DNA of 64,000 nucleotides from Certhia americana (lineage: Eukaryota; Chordata; Aves; Passeriformes; Certhiidae): assembly GCA_018697195.1 (NCBI GenBank), contig CM031858.1, positions 105,809,975 to 105,873,974 of the forward strand, given 5' to 3'. The notes under the pieces are model-generated. The model was not told the DNA's origin. It worked only from the letters and a program-made list of their open reading frames with translations, and did no database searches. Made by a program: the position numbers and the translations under genes. Positions 14,065 to 28,490 of the stretch are shown here, one piece after another (the first letter of the stretch is position 1; every line of letters begins with the position of its first letter).

Positions 14065-15654
14065 TGGCTTTCTCTTTTGTTCTTGTCTGTTGAGGAACTC
14101 AAGTGTTCTTGTTTTAAAATGAAAGTGTCTCTTTTTAACCTCTGACAAATGAACTGCCATGTTCATAAATTCATTTGAGGGGGACATTATCTTCCTGTGT
14201 GAACTTTGGTGGGACATGCTTTCAGGCCATAAAGTGAATCACTGGTCTCCCTGGGCTGGAGCTGATATCTTGGCCTCTCTCCCTGGCATCTTCTCCAGGA
14301 TGTTTAGCTCCTGGTCCTCTTTCATGTGTCTTTTCTCTGCCACTATTCATGGGCCACCCATACCATGGCTGTGTCCTGTGTAAGGTCTCTGACCTAGCAG
14401 TATTATCCTTTTCATTTGGAGAGGGAAATACCACAGTCCAAGCTTCCATCTTCTACCTTCACCACATCAGGACCATGTTCATTGCACTGGGCAGATGTCT
14501 CCTTATGCCTGGTCTGTGTGGCAGTTGTTTTCTGAGTGTCACCTTGATTGCACTACCTTTCTCTCTGTACTTCTCTGCCAGCTTTTTTTCAAGGCCCTCA
14601 AAAAAACCCTCTAAAACTGTGAGGGTTTTTTCTCTCCATTATCTGCCAGTTGTGCCCCCTTGTTATTGAGATGTCCACCCCAGTGCCTAATGGGGCAGCT
14701 GACTCTGATCCAGGGGCAGCACTGCTGAGCCTTGTTGGGTCCCCGCTCCCTGGCACCATCTCACTTGCATGGTGCTTCACATATGCTGGGACATTCTGGC
14801 TGCAGGAATGGAAGTGTGGCCACATGGAGCCTGCCCAGACAGCTCCTGAGCCAGACAGGAGGAGCCTTCTCCAAGCCAGAGGTGGCCAGTTGCTGCATCA
14901 GCACCAGCCTTCCTCTGGGAAGGGCTTTTCTTTCATCTTGGTTCTGATCTGACCTTGCCACTGTCAGGAGAGCTGCTTAAACATCTCTGCTCTGTAATCC
15001 CACTGTCTGGAATTGGTTTTTCCTGTTATCCAGTGTATTCCAGCACCCACTTCTTTGTGAACTGGGGGTAGCTGTATTCCTTTGTGTGGCCTGTTGTCTC
15101 ATGTGGATGCTTGGGAAAGCACCCATTCTGTAGGTCAGGCAGCTTCTTTCCAGTATATATGCTGCCAGCTCCAAGGTGACACAAAATTGGAGAAGTACTA
15201 TTGTGCTATTCTATTGGAAAAGTATATTGTGCTTTACCTACATACTTTGGTGCAAGCCATTCTAGAGACTTGTAGAGGTGGGAGGTGTGGAGAGTTGGGA
15301 GGGAGCGAGTTCAGAGAGCAAGACTCGGGATTTTCCAAAGGCTGTGTTTTGTTTGGGAGCTTTTAAAGCATCATCCTCTTTCCAACTCTTAAGTACAAGA
15401 ATTAACATTACTTCAGCACAGTAAACTTTGATGCACAGCTGTTTCTTTATACAAGTCCACATAGCTTTCTGCCTGCTTTGAAGGACCCTGGATTTGCCTC
15501 CAGGAAAATCCAGGGGCAAGGTTTCCCGTTTGTGCCTGCTGGTGGGGACTTGCAGCAGTGTGAATGGAAGCAGACAGGAGGCCTTGCCTCTGGAGCAGCA
15601 ACAGATGCAGCTCGTGGGCGAGCAGATTGCTCATGGCAGTGCTGAAGTGCTGCT

Positions 15655-15715
15655 GGAAGGGGTGTCTGGAGGTCTAGTCCAGCTCCTGCCCTTAACAGGT
15701 CTGTTGCCAGCATTT
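15655..15715 (-). mobile_element. Possible degraded CR1 3'-region fragment
   Basis: On the + strand the sequence GGAGGTCTAGTCCAGCTCCT, followed by an AACAGGT segment, resembles the reverse complement of the CR1 3'-untranslated region, which typically carries a GGTCATCTAGTCCAAC-like motif. The match is short and diverged and has no intact 3' terminus, so it could be chance. A repeat-library search would decide it. Confidence 0.3.
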
Positions 15716-17458
15716 GTGTTAGAGGAGGATGAAAAGGTGATAGGGTATAACCAAAAATATTGCTGTATCATAGCTGAGAGAGCCTTAGGAAATGCTAATA
15801 GTGAGAGGAAGAGGTGATTGGTTTGTTGTTGCCTCTTTTTAGCAGCATTTCTCTGGGAATTTGAGAAAATTAGTTCTGCTGAAATGACCTTTTCTTCACC
15901 TCTTACTGGCTCTTGAAAAGCCTGTGCTCCCTGAGCTGTCCACACAAACATACAAATAATGAAAAATCCAAGTGCACATGCTCCAAGGGGTAGTTAAGCA
16001 TATCTAAAAAAAAAAAAAAAATCAAAAAATCCTCATCGCTGTTATTATGTTAGAGGGCAGTTGTTTCTGAGGAAAATTGATTTTTTTTTTCCCATTTGAA
16101 TACCTTAAAAATGATTTTAATCTATCCCTAAGGAAAATGTGATAAGTTCTAAATAACTAACTAGAAGCTTTTTGAAGCCAGGAATATCTTTGTTGTTCTC
16201 CGTTTGCATATGTTTTCCCAAGACTAAGGGCTTTGTTAAAATGTAGAAATAGTAGTTAGAAAGAGATAAGGTTTCTGGTCTTGCTAAGTCCTATACTTTC
16301 TGTAGAAATTCATGGTAATTGAAGATGCTGTTTTTCATTTTAAAATTGGGTGTACAGCAGATAAAAAGTGAGCTTCAAAAGAGGCTGTTCTGGAAAGGAA
16401 TAACTTGAGAAAAATGGGCAATTGAACAGGAATTGGTTTTTTAGCTTTCCTTTGAGCACAAAGTGTTCCTGTTACATTTGCTGACCTAGTTGTCTCACCA
16501 TTATTTCAGAGCGTACTTATTTTCTCTTTGCTATTTTTTTTTCTTTCTATTCTTGGAGGAGTAATGTGCAACATTTGCCTGGTACCTGACAGTAAATCAG
16601 TCCCATCTCTGCCTTCCTAAATGAGACTGTTGCTGTCTGATACTATTTTGGTTTTTTGAAAGAGGAGAACCTGTATTTTTCTGTCTTGACAGATTAATGG
16701 CCATGAATGACACCTTGCAATAAAATCAGCATTCTGGCACAGTGCCTGTTGGGCCTTTTGTATTTGCAGGGCAGGAATCCCTGATCACCGGGGTTGTTTT
16801 CTGTGCAAACACTGGGAGAATGCTGGGACCAACAAGGTTGAGCTGACCTTATGTGCTGGCCTGCTTGCTGCCACTGACTGTCATGTTTCAAAGGTTAAAC
16901 TAACTGTGGATGAAATGTAATCAGTAGTGCACTGGATCCTTTCCAGAGCTCACTGGAGGAGTGCAATAACCAGCATTGTTAGCTTTGGGAGAGCAAGAGA
17001 CAGAGGTCATTACCTGTGTGCGTCTGAGCATGAGGAACCAACTGCCTTTCCTGCTACCTCCCACGTATGTTTATTTAAATCTTATCTGGAATTGTTATCC
17101 AGCTGGCCCCTGCTTTTTTTAAAAAAATATGTCTGTTTATTCTTCATACACTGTAATTTTCATCCTTCTGTTGCTTTCTCAGAGTTTCCATGAGAAAAAT
17201 GTTCTTCTCTCAAACCCTGTCATTAGATGGGATGAGAATTGATACTTAGGGAAGGAGAAAAGGCTGAAAGAAAGAATTGCTGTGTTTTTAGACAGCAGCC
17301 ATAGCTAGGCCAAGGTAAACCAGACAGTACTCTTAAGACAGTCACATAATGCACCAGCAGAGGAAAGACAATCTTGGTAAATTTTCCTTCCTTCACTAGT
17401 GGGTAGCAAGGAAAAGAGCTGGTAAAATAGGAAGCTGGCAAGGGACAGAGAGCAAGTG

Positions 17459-17477
17459 TGGGAGGAGGAGGAGGAGG
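17459..17477 (+). repeat. Short GGA trinucleotide tract
   Basis: About six tandem GGA units form a purine-rich microsatellite with no associated gene. Confidence 0.8.
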
Positions 17478-20400
17478 CTAAACAGAAGCACTGAAGCAAA
17501 GATAGCATTTCTGAGAATTGATTTCCTGTTTCTTTCTGCACTCAACCACTCATTTTCCCCAACTCTCTGTCATTTGTGCAGTACTTTCAGTCCTCGGCAT
17601 TCGGATCTGCAGCAGGAGTCTGTTCTCAGCATCAGATAAAAAAGCTTTCTGGAAGGCACCAGAAGCGTGTAGGATATGGTGGGGAAGTACTGCTTGTTGT
17701 CACATCAGGAATTTCAAGGGTGACAGGCATTGAAGCCAGCACCTTTTTTTTTTTTTTTTTTCTTCTGTATAGCTTTTATACTACCTACCCTCTGAAAATG
17801 CCTGTACAATAACAATAGATTTAAGTGAGGAGCAAAAAATTGTCTTCCTTTTGGGTCCTGTGGGAAGATTCTTTTTCACTCCATCAAAGCATTTTGTTTT
17901 CTTTATAGATCAGTATGTGGATATGGCCTTGAAAACCAATACAGCTAGCAGAAATGGAGACTTTTTCCTGAAAGAAGAGAAGGACAGATGGGGGACTTCC
18001 ATTTCAGAGCAAATCAGAGCTGTAGAGAGGATTAGATTATTTTAATACATGTTTTGTTATACACTTGTGATTATTGTGTTATAATTAACTGGTGGGAATA
18101 TGAGTATCTTTTTCAGGATCCTTCTGTACAGGCTTTTCATTTTGAGTTAGTTTCTAAAGAAGCCCTGACAAAAATAGAGCGCTGTAGCAGTTCACAGGAA
18201 AGTCAGCTCCATTCAGAAAAGCTCAGTGTAAGTTGGTTATGATGTGAGAAGGAAATGCCACTATCCTCCTTAGCCCACCTTTGTCAGACTCTCTGGTTTG
18301 TAATCACAAGCAGAGAGAGTTCCTCAGTACTGTTTCTATCCGTTGCTCCCTCCTGTACTTCAAAAGTAAAATGAACTTTTCTTTACTGCTTAGTCTTCAT
18401 GAGATCTCTCTACTTCAGTGTGTGTGTGAGAGGACAAGGTATAATCTCTCTATTTACTTTTCTTATGAAATTCTTATTTCTGAAAGACCTTTTTTTCCCT
18501 TTGGCCATTTTTTCCCTTTCTTTTCATGCCAGAGCACTGGAGATGTGGAAGAACTGAGTAAAAGCACTAGAAACCGTCTTATCCCTGTGAATGCAGAGCA
18601 GTATTCTTTCCCAGTCCTGTGTCTTTCACATATCTCTTTTTCTATGCTAGATTTCTCTTTTAATTGTTCAAAGAGCAGCTTGGTTTCTCTTCCTACCTTG
18701 AGGTAGAATGCTTCAATAGCCACTATCCTAAATACTCCTGGACTTCTAGCATGGCAAGCAGGGTATGGATTAGATATAATTTCTCTATGAATGGTTTCTA
18801 CTCTACTGGGGTAACTATTCTAATGTCTGATATTTGTGGTGGAAAATTGTGCTCAAGGAGACTCTCTGGGTGTTGTGCAAGCCTTCACGTGGAGAGCTTC
18901 TCAACAAAAGTGGTTTTGATGTGATAAAAGATGCAGACTCAAAGTGCAGTCATAGAGGATGTAGATCAGCATGAGTAGTGAAGATGCCCTGGTCTGTTTG
19001 TGGGTTTCCTATCAGGTCTGTAAGGAGCCCATCAATTTTTCTGTGCATGTGGGGGTCTTTCTGGAGACCGTGTGCCAGCTCTGCTGAATGACCTTAAGAA
19101 CGAAAAAACAGTTTCTTCTACCTCCCAGGTATTCAGTCAACTACCCAGAACTGGGTCCATGGCACTCCCAGCTAAGGGAAGACTTGAGAGTCCGGTGCTT
19201 GCCCCTGTGTAGAAATAACTAAAATTCCTCAAAGAGAGGAAAGCTTTTAACGTTAGTATTTTTAGGAAGGTTTGGCATTACTCAGCGTTTCTGCACAAGA
19301 AACAGCATCTAAACAGCAAGCCCTGATGGAGTTTCTGTTTTTCTGGAATATCCTGGTGATGGGGAACTTGGGCAACACAACTTGAAAGAAATAGCCTTGC
19401 TTGGGAAAGCCATTTGTAATTGAAATATAGGGTCTTCTTGTAATAAATATTTAAAGGTGTTTTTTTTATATTCTGAACTGATCAGCTTCTTTGCTTAGAG
19501 TGCTCTGACATTTTATTGGAAAGATGCTATGTAAAATCTCTAATTGTAATCAAACTGTTCATCAAAACAACAAGCATGTTGTTTTCTCTTTGCAGTACAA
19601 AGGCCAGTTGCATTAAAGTGGATGATTTTATGTGATTACTAGCTGCATCCATCTTTGTATTCAGACTGGCTGATTGCTATAAATACAAACACAAGTTTCT
19701 TTGAATGGTGATAGGCTGAATCTCCTCAGTATAAGGGTTCAAGGTGAGTCAGGTACACAACAGTACCTTGTGTTTCTCCTCCATCTAGATTTCTACAGCA
19801 CATATGTGTGGACATTTTGGCCACAAGTCATATTTCTTTTTGAAATCTCCTGTCTTCTTGACTCTGTTCTTCACACCTTTCAGGTTTTCCTTTTGTGGAT
19901 TTATAAAGGAGTGTTTATGCCTGAGTGTTGTTTTGGATAAGAAGGTATCTTTAAAAGAACAGTAAGAGAAGAGAGGCTTATTTATTCTGTCTGTCTTCTG
20001 CCCATGCACCTTTTTCTCTCGGGTCATGTATGTGGCAAAAATACTAGAAGCAGCGTGAACACCATGGTAGTACTCCAGAGCAGAATGGTTTGGAACCAGG
20101 GAAAAATTGTATGTGCACAGTATCTACTCCATACCACTGGTCTTTTGGGTTCTGATTTATGTTGGCACACATGTCCCCAGAGATGGCCATATTCTATAAT
20201 TACAGGCCTGCATTACATCTTTCCCCTTTCAGATGTGCTTAATGGCTATGTATTTTGAAAAATTCACCAAGTAGCAGAAGGTGTTTGCAGAGGTTTTTCT
20301 GACAAGCTTTTCACTGAGCCTCGAAAGCAGGATTTCCAGGTCAATGCATACTCTATATTTGTGTCTGGACACAGCTGCAGGTTGTCCTTTTACACCGTGC

Positions 20401-23400
20401 CCACCAGACTCTGCTGAGATGTTTTTCTGGGTCTGTTTTCTCTGCATTTGTCACAGAGAGGAATCAGTTGGCTGTGGATAGATATGCTTCATATCTGAGA
20501 TCCCATCCTTACTGATGCTAACAGGTTTAGTTGCTCTGTGTGTTCAAAACCCAGGGAAGAAATGTGGTGTTCCAGGAGGGTTTGTTTCCTCACCTTGTGT
20601 CAGGTTTCTGTGTTGTGTGCTAACAGCAAGAGATGCAGAGTGCAAAGCTAGCAAGCTGAAATGTTTTCTGTACACCACAATTTCCAGCTCGTGAATATTT
20701 CATAGCAGGACAATTTACTGTCTTGTGAGGAAAGAAAAAGACTTGTTTTGGCTTTTAGTGTATAGAATTCTTAGTTGTAGAAGACAAAATTGTGGCAAAT
20801 TTTCCAATTTTACTCTGCAAAATTTTTACTTCTCTCTCTCTGGCATCTACATATTCTTACAGACTTTCATATTTGAGTTTTGCAGTTTGGTCCTTGTGAT
20901 TACAGTGTGCCTGAGCTTTTTCAGGATAAAAATCTTGTCTTGAACTTCTGATAAGAAATATAATATGATTCTTTCCTGTATTGACAGTAAGTGAGACACA
21001 CATGTGAGGAGATGGGGACTGGGGAGAGAAAGCAGCCTTCTTGTGCAATTATGTGAGAATATTGTGATATGTGCATTCTCTGTGGGAGACTTTTAAATAC
21101 AGATAAAACTAATGAATCTTTTCCTCAAGCCTAGCCGTAAGTGTTAAGTCTTCTAACTGAAATCTGTACAACAGATTTAAAAATCATTATTAGACCTTTA
21201 AAATGTCATAAAGATTCAGAGACAAAGAGGCCAGTTTGCCTCTTTAAATTATATGGCATTCAAGGTTGTGTTATTTCAGGAGCTTTTCCAAGACACTGCA
21301 CTGTCACAGCTTTATTGCTTCAAATGTCTCTTCAAGTAGGAGCAGTTTTTATAACTACACAGTAAACTCAAGATGGTTTAATGGAAATGATTTCTTCATG
21401 TGTCAAAATGACCCCTTTGTTTCTCATTTTACTCTTTTGTTGCCTGCAGCTAATCTGGTTTTTGAGTTATCAGATCCAAGCATCTTACAATGCTGACTCT
21501 AGCAGTGGCATTCAGCTGGAATGCTGCCTTTTGTTTACTGGTTTCACCAGGCCTCCAGTGCTTTCTTTGGTCATCTGGTGGCTTCACTAATGTGATTTGC
21601 ACTCCCAGGCTCTGCAGGTAGTCATGGGCTTTTAAAGGGAATTAGAGGAAAGCCTGCCACCCTGGTTGCTAATGAATCCACAGGGTATTATTGGTGTTTT
21701 GTTTTTCTAGATTATTTTTTCTGTTTTATGGTATTTTTCTTTTGTCTGCTTGGACTTCAGTTGCGAAAGTTGGATTACCTGACTGTGGTGTGGTGACACT
21801 CGCTTTGCTTGAAGTAAAAGTACCAAATCCTATTGATCAGGGTGTCCATTTGGACATCAGGAACTGTAAAGAAGTATGGTAAAATTAGATAGCTATACAA
21901 ATACTCAAAACTTCATTATTACAATACATATTATACAAAGCTTGTTCTTGGTAATAGGGGACATGGTAAAAAGAGACAAACATCCACCTTCATGAAACTA
22001 ACTATTAAAATAGCAAATACTGGTTTATGTAGGGAAGTTGAAGTGTTTGCTAATGAGCTTGCAGCTGGAATCATTTTTGCAAGCACACCAGGAGAAGTTG
22101 CAAGTTCATAAGCACCCTCAACGCAGTCTTACAAATATGAGCCAGTGAAGGACATAGTCAAATAAATATTCTATTACAGTTTTTGCAAAAAACCAAGTTA
22201 TACTGGAGAGGGTCTTTTAATATGAAGAGCATATGCACAAAAGAGGATATATTCTTAAAACATCTTCAGCTCTTTTTCTGGAGCAAAGGAGAGTTTCAGA
22301 CTCTGAGGAGTTAAGTTGAGTAGCACGTCAGATGCTGAGTAAGATGCCATTCCTTCTTATATCCACAATCTCTTACTTAAGTATCCTTTTGGATTTGAGT
22401 GGGGATTAATAGAGTGATTAGGGTGGGTTGGAGGTTTTTTTTCCAGATTAGTCCTGCAGTTTTGTTAGGGCCAGTATTTGTCTTGCACAAAAACAAGCAC
22501 AATGTCAATGTTTTTAAAGCTTCACTCTAGTCTAATTAAGACTCAACCTACTGTGGAAGGATGTGCAACTTTTTTATATTTTCACAAAAGTTTTTTCATC
22601 CATTTCTGTTGTCTTAGAATGGAAGAGAAAAAGTCTGTGATAAAAGCAAAATCTGAATAAGACTAGAAATAAATGGGCCCTTTGTATGCAAAAGTAGTTA
22701 ATATTGAATTTATTCTTATTGTTGCTTACCTTGAGAGCTGGTCTATCTGTTTACCGAAGTCTGAAGAATTTAGACTGGTAAGAGTTGTGCCAGTGGTATG
22801 TGGTTTATGGAGTTGGGTCTTAGGAGTAGAAGAAAGCTTTAAAACTTGAAATACACAAACATATTTCAGTGCCCTTGCTTTGTGCTCTTCTGTGGTGTAG
22901 GTGCTGTAGCATTTATATTTATATGTGTGTGTTTCTGTTTTCTAATATACAAGCTGAATATCACAGCATTAAATTTTGTTCAAAAAATGTCAGTGTAGTT
23001 GTTGAATTAGTATTTTTGCTTCAGAAAAAAAAATCCTCTGTAGAAATTTGGGAGCAGAGGTTTTAATAGTGGACAAATAAAGCAAGAGTGTATAGATTGA
23101 GTTTTACTAGGCTGACAGCAGCACTGAAGGTCCTCATGATGCAGAAGTTTGTGACCCATGAAATCTTCATTTTCCTTCTACTGGTAATGTATCTTGAAGT
23201 ACAGAAGCCTGAAAAATGCATCCTGGGTGACCTAACACACATTATCTACAAACAGAAAATTATTCGAGCTATTATTCGAGCGTGTTTGATACTAGAAAAT
23301 ATAAGGGATAGACTTAAATTAGATTGTTAAACAAAGTTTTCCTTGAGCACAAATTCACTAAGGCAACAGCCAATCCTTACAGGTATGAATGAGATCTGCT

Positions 23401-26400
23401 ATATTTTCCTTTAAAATGCTAATTTCAGCTGCTTGGCCATTTTGCTGATTCAGCTTCATGAGCTTGCATGCCAGGGCCCAAAAATCAAAGTTTTGCTTTA
23501 TAAATGGTACTTTTGTCTGATTGAAGGAAATAGAGAGTGGTAAGAAACTGAGCAGAGTTATTTCTAAAATGGGTAAATATCCAAGGTTCATGAAAAGAAG
23601 CCTGTGGCACACAGGCACACCAGCAGGCAGATTTTACAACTCTGTCCAGAGCACAGAAGGAAGATAAATCATGGCCATCCCCCTCTCATTTTTGAAATGG
23701 TTCAACCCTGGGGTTTAGCTGAAGGACTTAAGGAGTTTTTGAAGTGCAAATAGACTGGTGAAGGGTAAACCTTTTCAGAGTTTCATTTAGATGGATTTTT
23801 TTTTTTTTTTCTATGTGGATTTCTGGCACCAGCTGAGATCTGGAAAGCCACAGGATTTTTTTGTTTTTGATCAATCAAGCAAGCAGAACTTGCCATGGGG
23901 GTGTACATTCTCTGCATACATATTGATCCTATTGTGTTTAAAAGTGGTTAATTTAATGAGGGCTTTTTGAAACCTTCCTTGGTAAAACTTGCATTAATGA
24001 AGCTGTCATTTCAAGGTCATGTTTCAGTGTCAATAACTTAATGGTAATGACAGAAGTTACCTGTAAGTTTATTATCAATTTTTCAATCATTCCATGTTAA
24101 AATTGTATTGAGTGAGAACTGATTTTACATACATGGATGTAAAAATGTTCAGCTTCAGTTGGAAAATGTGACTCTCATTAAATGAGAGATTTTCAAAGCA
24201 GTCTGGAGTTACTAAACACGTTAATACTGAGAGTTCTGATACTGTTCACTGCTGTTTGGATCAGTACCTTTGGCCTGCCCTATTCTAGAGTTTGGCTCCA
24301 GTAATCTATTTTACACCTTGTGTCTTCCAGCAAAATGGCTGTAATATCAGAGTTTTTATTCAAAGCTCTTTCTAGTAGTTTTGACCTTTTACCTCACATT
24401 TTGTCTTGTTTAAAAGCAGCAGCATGCAGAAGATGGATTGCATATTAACTATAAACAGTTCTGTCTACTGTGGTAAATATTTGGAGATAAAATGTGTAAG
24501 GGCTGGCTATTTGATAAGATGCCCATCTGAGTGCAGAGTACAGATTTTATAACGCAGGATACAGTTTACTACTTTTTCATCCATATCTGATGCTAACATC
24601 TTCAAGTATTTTGGATGAAAGCATATATTTTCAAGACTTTTTCCTGTGAGGATGTTAAGTGCAGACTTCATTATTTGCTTATTTGATTTATTTGGGTTGA
24701 AAGGAGCTTCAGAAAGTTGTTCTGGACATGGTGACACTCAAGGATGTGCTGGTATATGGCCCAGAGTCAATTTTCTTATTTCTTTTCTTCTTGGTAGTTG
24801 CAGTATGCCTTGATCCCTACCAGTTGCTAAGATATGAGGTGGAAAGCAGAGTCTTGCATAAAACTTTTTCAATCATATACCAGTAGTCTTCTGCAGATTT
24901 TCCTGTTAGTGTTTTTCCCAACTGAATCTGATTTTATCAAAGATTTTGATGTCAGATCACTTGGTGGCTCAGAATGAGAGAGGAACTCTAAAGGTAGTCT
25001 GAGGCAGAGCTGGGATCCTCTTTAGGAAGGACCAAACTGATTGTTACTTTAATTTCTGTGTGTTGGATCTCCAAAATGGCTCTGCAGAATGGCATACTGT
25101 GGGAAAATGGCCTATATTAAAAAATGGTATATTTATACATTACTTCTGTATTTACAGGTGGTTTGATGTGGTCTGCTATGAAAGCACAGAAATGCTGCAT
25201 CAGAATAGGAACCTAAAATCATAACTCATCCAAATTAATAAATATGGCTAAATGCAATCAATCAGTAAATATTAAGAAGTCCATGCTGTGGTTTTCCCTG
25301 ACTTTACACTGGACAGGACATGTGTGGTTATCAGGCCCCCTGTCCTGGTCTTTTGTGTTGCACCTCTAACTTTACATCTGTAAAACTCACGTGTTCTCAG
25401 TCTCATGTACTGTAATGATGCTTATTTCATGTAGTGTTTGAAAACAGAATATGAGATGCTGTTTAAAGCTTTACTGAGAGACAGGGAAATTCTTTGTATC
25501 TCACTGCGGAGAAGGGGTTCTCAGCATTTATGGTGTGACTTTTGCAAATAATGTCACCGGAAGAAGCTAATATGACCTTTCCTTTTTCAAAGTAATATTT
25601 TCTACCACCCAGGACTCTTCAACAAGTCCCATTGCACTGACTGGATGGAGAATTTTGGGTGTATTTCGAATCAGCAGTTTTTAGTTAAGTCTTACAGGCA
25701 TAGAGGGCAGATTTTTGTTTAGGAGCAAGCATCATTCTGTAGCTGGATATGTGGGTGTTGGCTGGAAAATCTATCATTCTAATTTAATTTTTATTTTTAA
25801 AGTGGTGCATGCTCAAATGTCAAAACACTGAGGGGCTGTTACTTGCAGCCTACAGATTTATCAAGCAGCTGTGACATTAAAGTAATCTTACTCTGGTTAC
25901 AGTATGCATTTGTCAAGGGCACAGGCTTGCATGATGATTCTGAATTCCTGTGGAATTTAACTGAGCAACAGCTGGTCTGTAGGATGTGTAGATTTTAACA
26001 AGGTAATGTCTGTGTTTTGGCAAAGGACTCGTGTGACCTTCTGTTGAAGCTGCTCCAAAGTGCCTTCTTCCTCCATTCAAGTCTGTAGGGGTCCTGAAAC
26101 AGTATTTGTGTGAAATTTCTCCATTCTGTCTTCTCCTCTTGATTTTATCACAGGTAAATTCTACAAAGTTCTTCAATGGGGTATTAGGGGGGAAAAAGAA
26201 AGAAAATAAAAAGGTCATCAACACCACTAACTACAACTTAGAATAGAAAGAATACTCTTCGGCTTGTGATTGTGTCAGATTCCTTTTCCCAACAGTTGTT
26301 GGTTGGGTTTTTTTTTTTCACTTGAGAGAGGTTTATGGTGCTGTGTCTGCCAGGATAACCATGTCTCAGGGTTGAAGTTGTATTTCTCCCCGAGTTCCTA

Positions 26401-27654
26401 GAGGTGATGTTATCTTTTGTTCACTCAACAGTATGGTCATTCCTGAGAGCATCTGTCACTTTAGGCATTGTAAGATGGATGAGTCTCAAGTGAACTGCTA
26501 GTTGAAGCAAATGGTAAAAATAAGAAAAGACATGGGGGTTGGGGGTCTTCAGAGGGGACAGACAACAAGGAAGCACTGTTAAAAATCAAAAGTAAGCCAG
26601 ACCATAGTGGAAGAAAGAGCCAAGATGTGGATCTCATTAGCAGATCTCACAGGACTTGGTAATGAAGATTGTTGGCTGATGAATTCTGAAGAGATCTGCA
26701 TCTTGGCAAAAGTGCTGTTGATTTGTTTCCTATTTCATTTGCAAATAAGGGAGGATAAGAAGGAGATGACCTGAGTACAAGATGAAATATTTTTTTGGTC
26801 GCATTATGTTATATGATTGGGACAAATTAATTTTGCCAATAATCAAGAAAAGGGTTAACGATATCTTGTGTGTCTTAAATATTGTATGATAATCTGTCAG
26901 TTCTGAGTGGGCACAGAACAGTATAAAAACCAAAGCAGCATGTCAGCAGTTTAGCATTTGGAAAAAAAAAAAAAAAAAAGGCAACTTAAAATTCATATTT
27001 GGTGGTATTTCAGGAGGTACTTAATATTTTTAAAAGAGCTAAGGTACCCTACAGCATCTCTGATTTTGCCGGACTAACTGAGTTAGGCTTCTTAAGAGAG
27101 AGAAAGTGGTGCAGAACCACATAAACCCCAAGAAAACTCCCTTGAATGCTCTGAACAGCAGATCCAAACCCCCCACCCCCAAGCTGAGCAAAGGTCTGTG
27201 TTTGCAAAAGCAGCCAGCAAAGGACAAAAGGCACTTACAGCCCAGTGTGTGTCAAGGTTTGGGAAGGGTCCAGGAGGATCTTGGCTTGAAAAATTATTTT
27301 GTCACACTGTTGGCATTGGTCCATAAGGGGAAGCACTGGTTGAAAGGCGAAGAAATTAAGATGATTAGAAGCTTTAAAGCTTCACAAATGGTGGAGTATC
27401 TCTCTTCTCAATGGATGTAAATAATAGATGAAAGACCGAGAGTGACAACAAAGGCTCAGGGCCTTTAAGAGAATGTGTGCAGCCTGAATAGAGGTCTGTG
27501 GCCTAGGGCCAAAGGTCTTAGCTTTGAGTGTAATTAGAAGAAAATACAAAAATGTCATTACTAGCAGGTGAAATGTTCAGCACGTGTCTGAAAAATAGCA
27601 ATTTCAGAGCCAGGAGCTGTTGGAATTGGATTACTGACATTCTGCAATCACTGA

Positions 27655-27846
27655 AGTCGGGGCAGAGCCCTACAGTTTGGTCGGGAATTGCGGGTGTTAT
27701 CCCTGCTGTCCATCTGCGCCGGAGCCGCTGCCAGCCTGGCGGGGATGCGCCGTGCGGGGCAGCATCGGTGGTCCCTGGCAATAGAGTTGTTTAGTGCCGC
27801 TCTTCAGAACACAACAATCCCGCCCGAAACCTTTCCTCAGCCAGAG
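27655..27846. promoter_or_regulatory. Isolated CpG-rich patch, candidate 5' exon or alternative promoter
   Basis: Fourteen CpG dinucleotides fall between 27658 and 27828, about one per 12 bp, in a window where CpG is otherwise scarce. The patch ends at a splice-donor-like CCAGAG|GTGAGG, with GT at 27847-27848. Bird and mammal promoters and first exons typically show local CpG retention, and GREB1L must have leader exons upstream of its ATG exon at 43.2 kb. A noncoding first or second exon on the + strand is therefore plausible. There is no convincing TATA box, and I have no transcript evidence. It could instead be an unmethylated enhancer or a GC-rich repeat remnant. Confidence 0.35.
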
Positions 27847-28436
27847 GTGAGGGTTACAGCTGCTCTCCAAAACAGGCTGATTTTTAAAATTGAGAGAAAG
27901 GGGAGGAAGCTTTAAGGCCTTTAATTTTAAAACCTGGAGTTTGAATTCTGGGTGTACAGCTGCATTCTGGTTTGTGCCTGCAGTCTCAGCTTTAAACCTT
28001 AAAATCCCTTAAATTCCCAAATCAGGGAAAATTCCTTTAAATCTTTTGGCAAAATATGCTCTCTTGCTATTGAGAAACTAAGCCAGTTAGCCTGCCTAAG
28101 AAATTCTTTTCAAAGTCCACTCAGTGATGACTTAATTTAAAGCTTTTCCTGATGTTAATTGGTGTTCTGTACTGCCCTAGGTATTTTAGGAGTTATTCTT
28201 TTGCTTGCTGCTTGCTACACCATTTATGCCATTCCTTAGGCACATTTCAGGTGTATTTTCTCTTATAAAATGTAACTTCTATTAGTAATGTTTTCACTTC
28301 AAAATATTTTTATGGAAAGCCAGACAGGAGAGCAACCAGATAATTCTGATGGCATTTTGAACATTGATCTCCAGTGTACATAACTGCTCACCCATTTAGT
28401 TTGTTTCTTTATAAATAGTAAAATAATTACTTCTGC

Positions 28437-28490
28437 TTATTTATTTTTTATATATTATTTATATATAAATATACTTATTTATTTTTTAAA
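28437..28490. repeat. A/T-only low-complexity tract
   Basis: The stretch is almost entirely TTATTTAT/TATATA units. It is simple sequence with no associated gene. Confidence 0.8.

Larger units (their letters stand above)
11752..27640. other. Noncoding region, no recognised gene
   Basis: I see no supportable exon or RNA gene. The interval holds a GATA/TA-rich tract near 14.03 kb, a possible old CR1 scrap near 15.68 kb, an A16 run at 16006-16021, a GGA tract near 17.46 kb, a T18 run at 17744-17761 and an A18 run at 26962-26979. TCAAGGTCA-type motifs occur at 13254-13262 (- strand) and 24011-24019 (+ strand). Open frames of 60-140 codons occur in several frames without any family signature. Confidence 0.6.
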
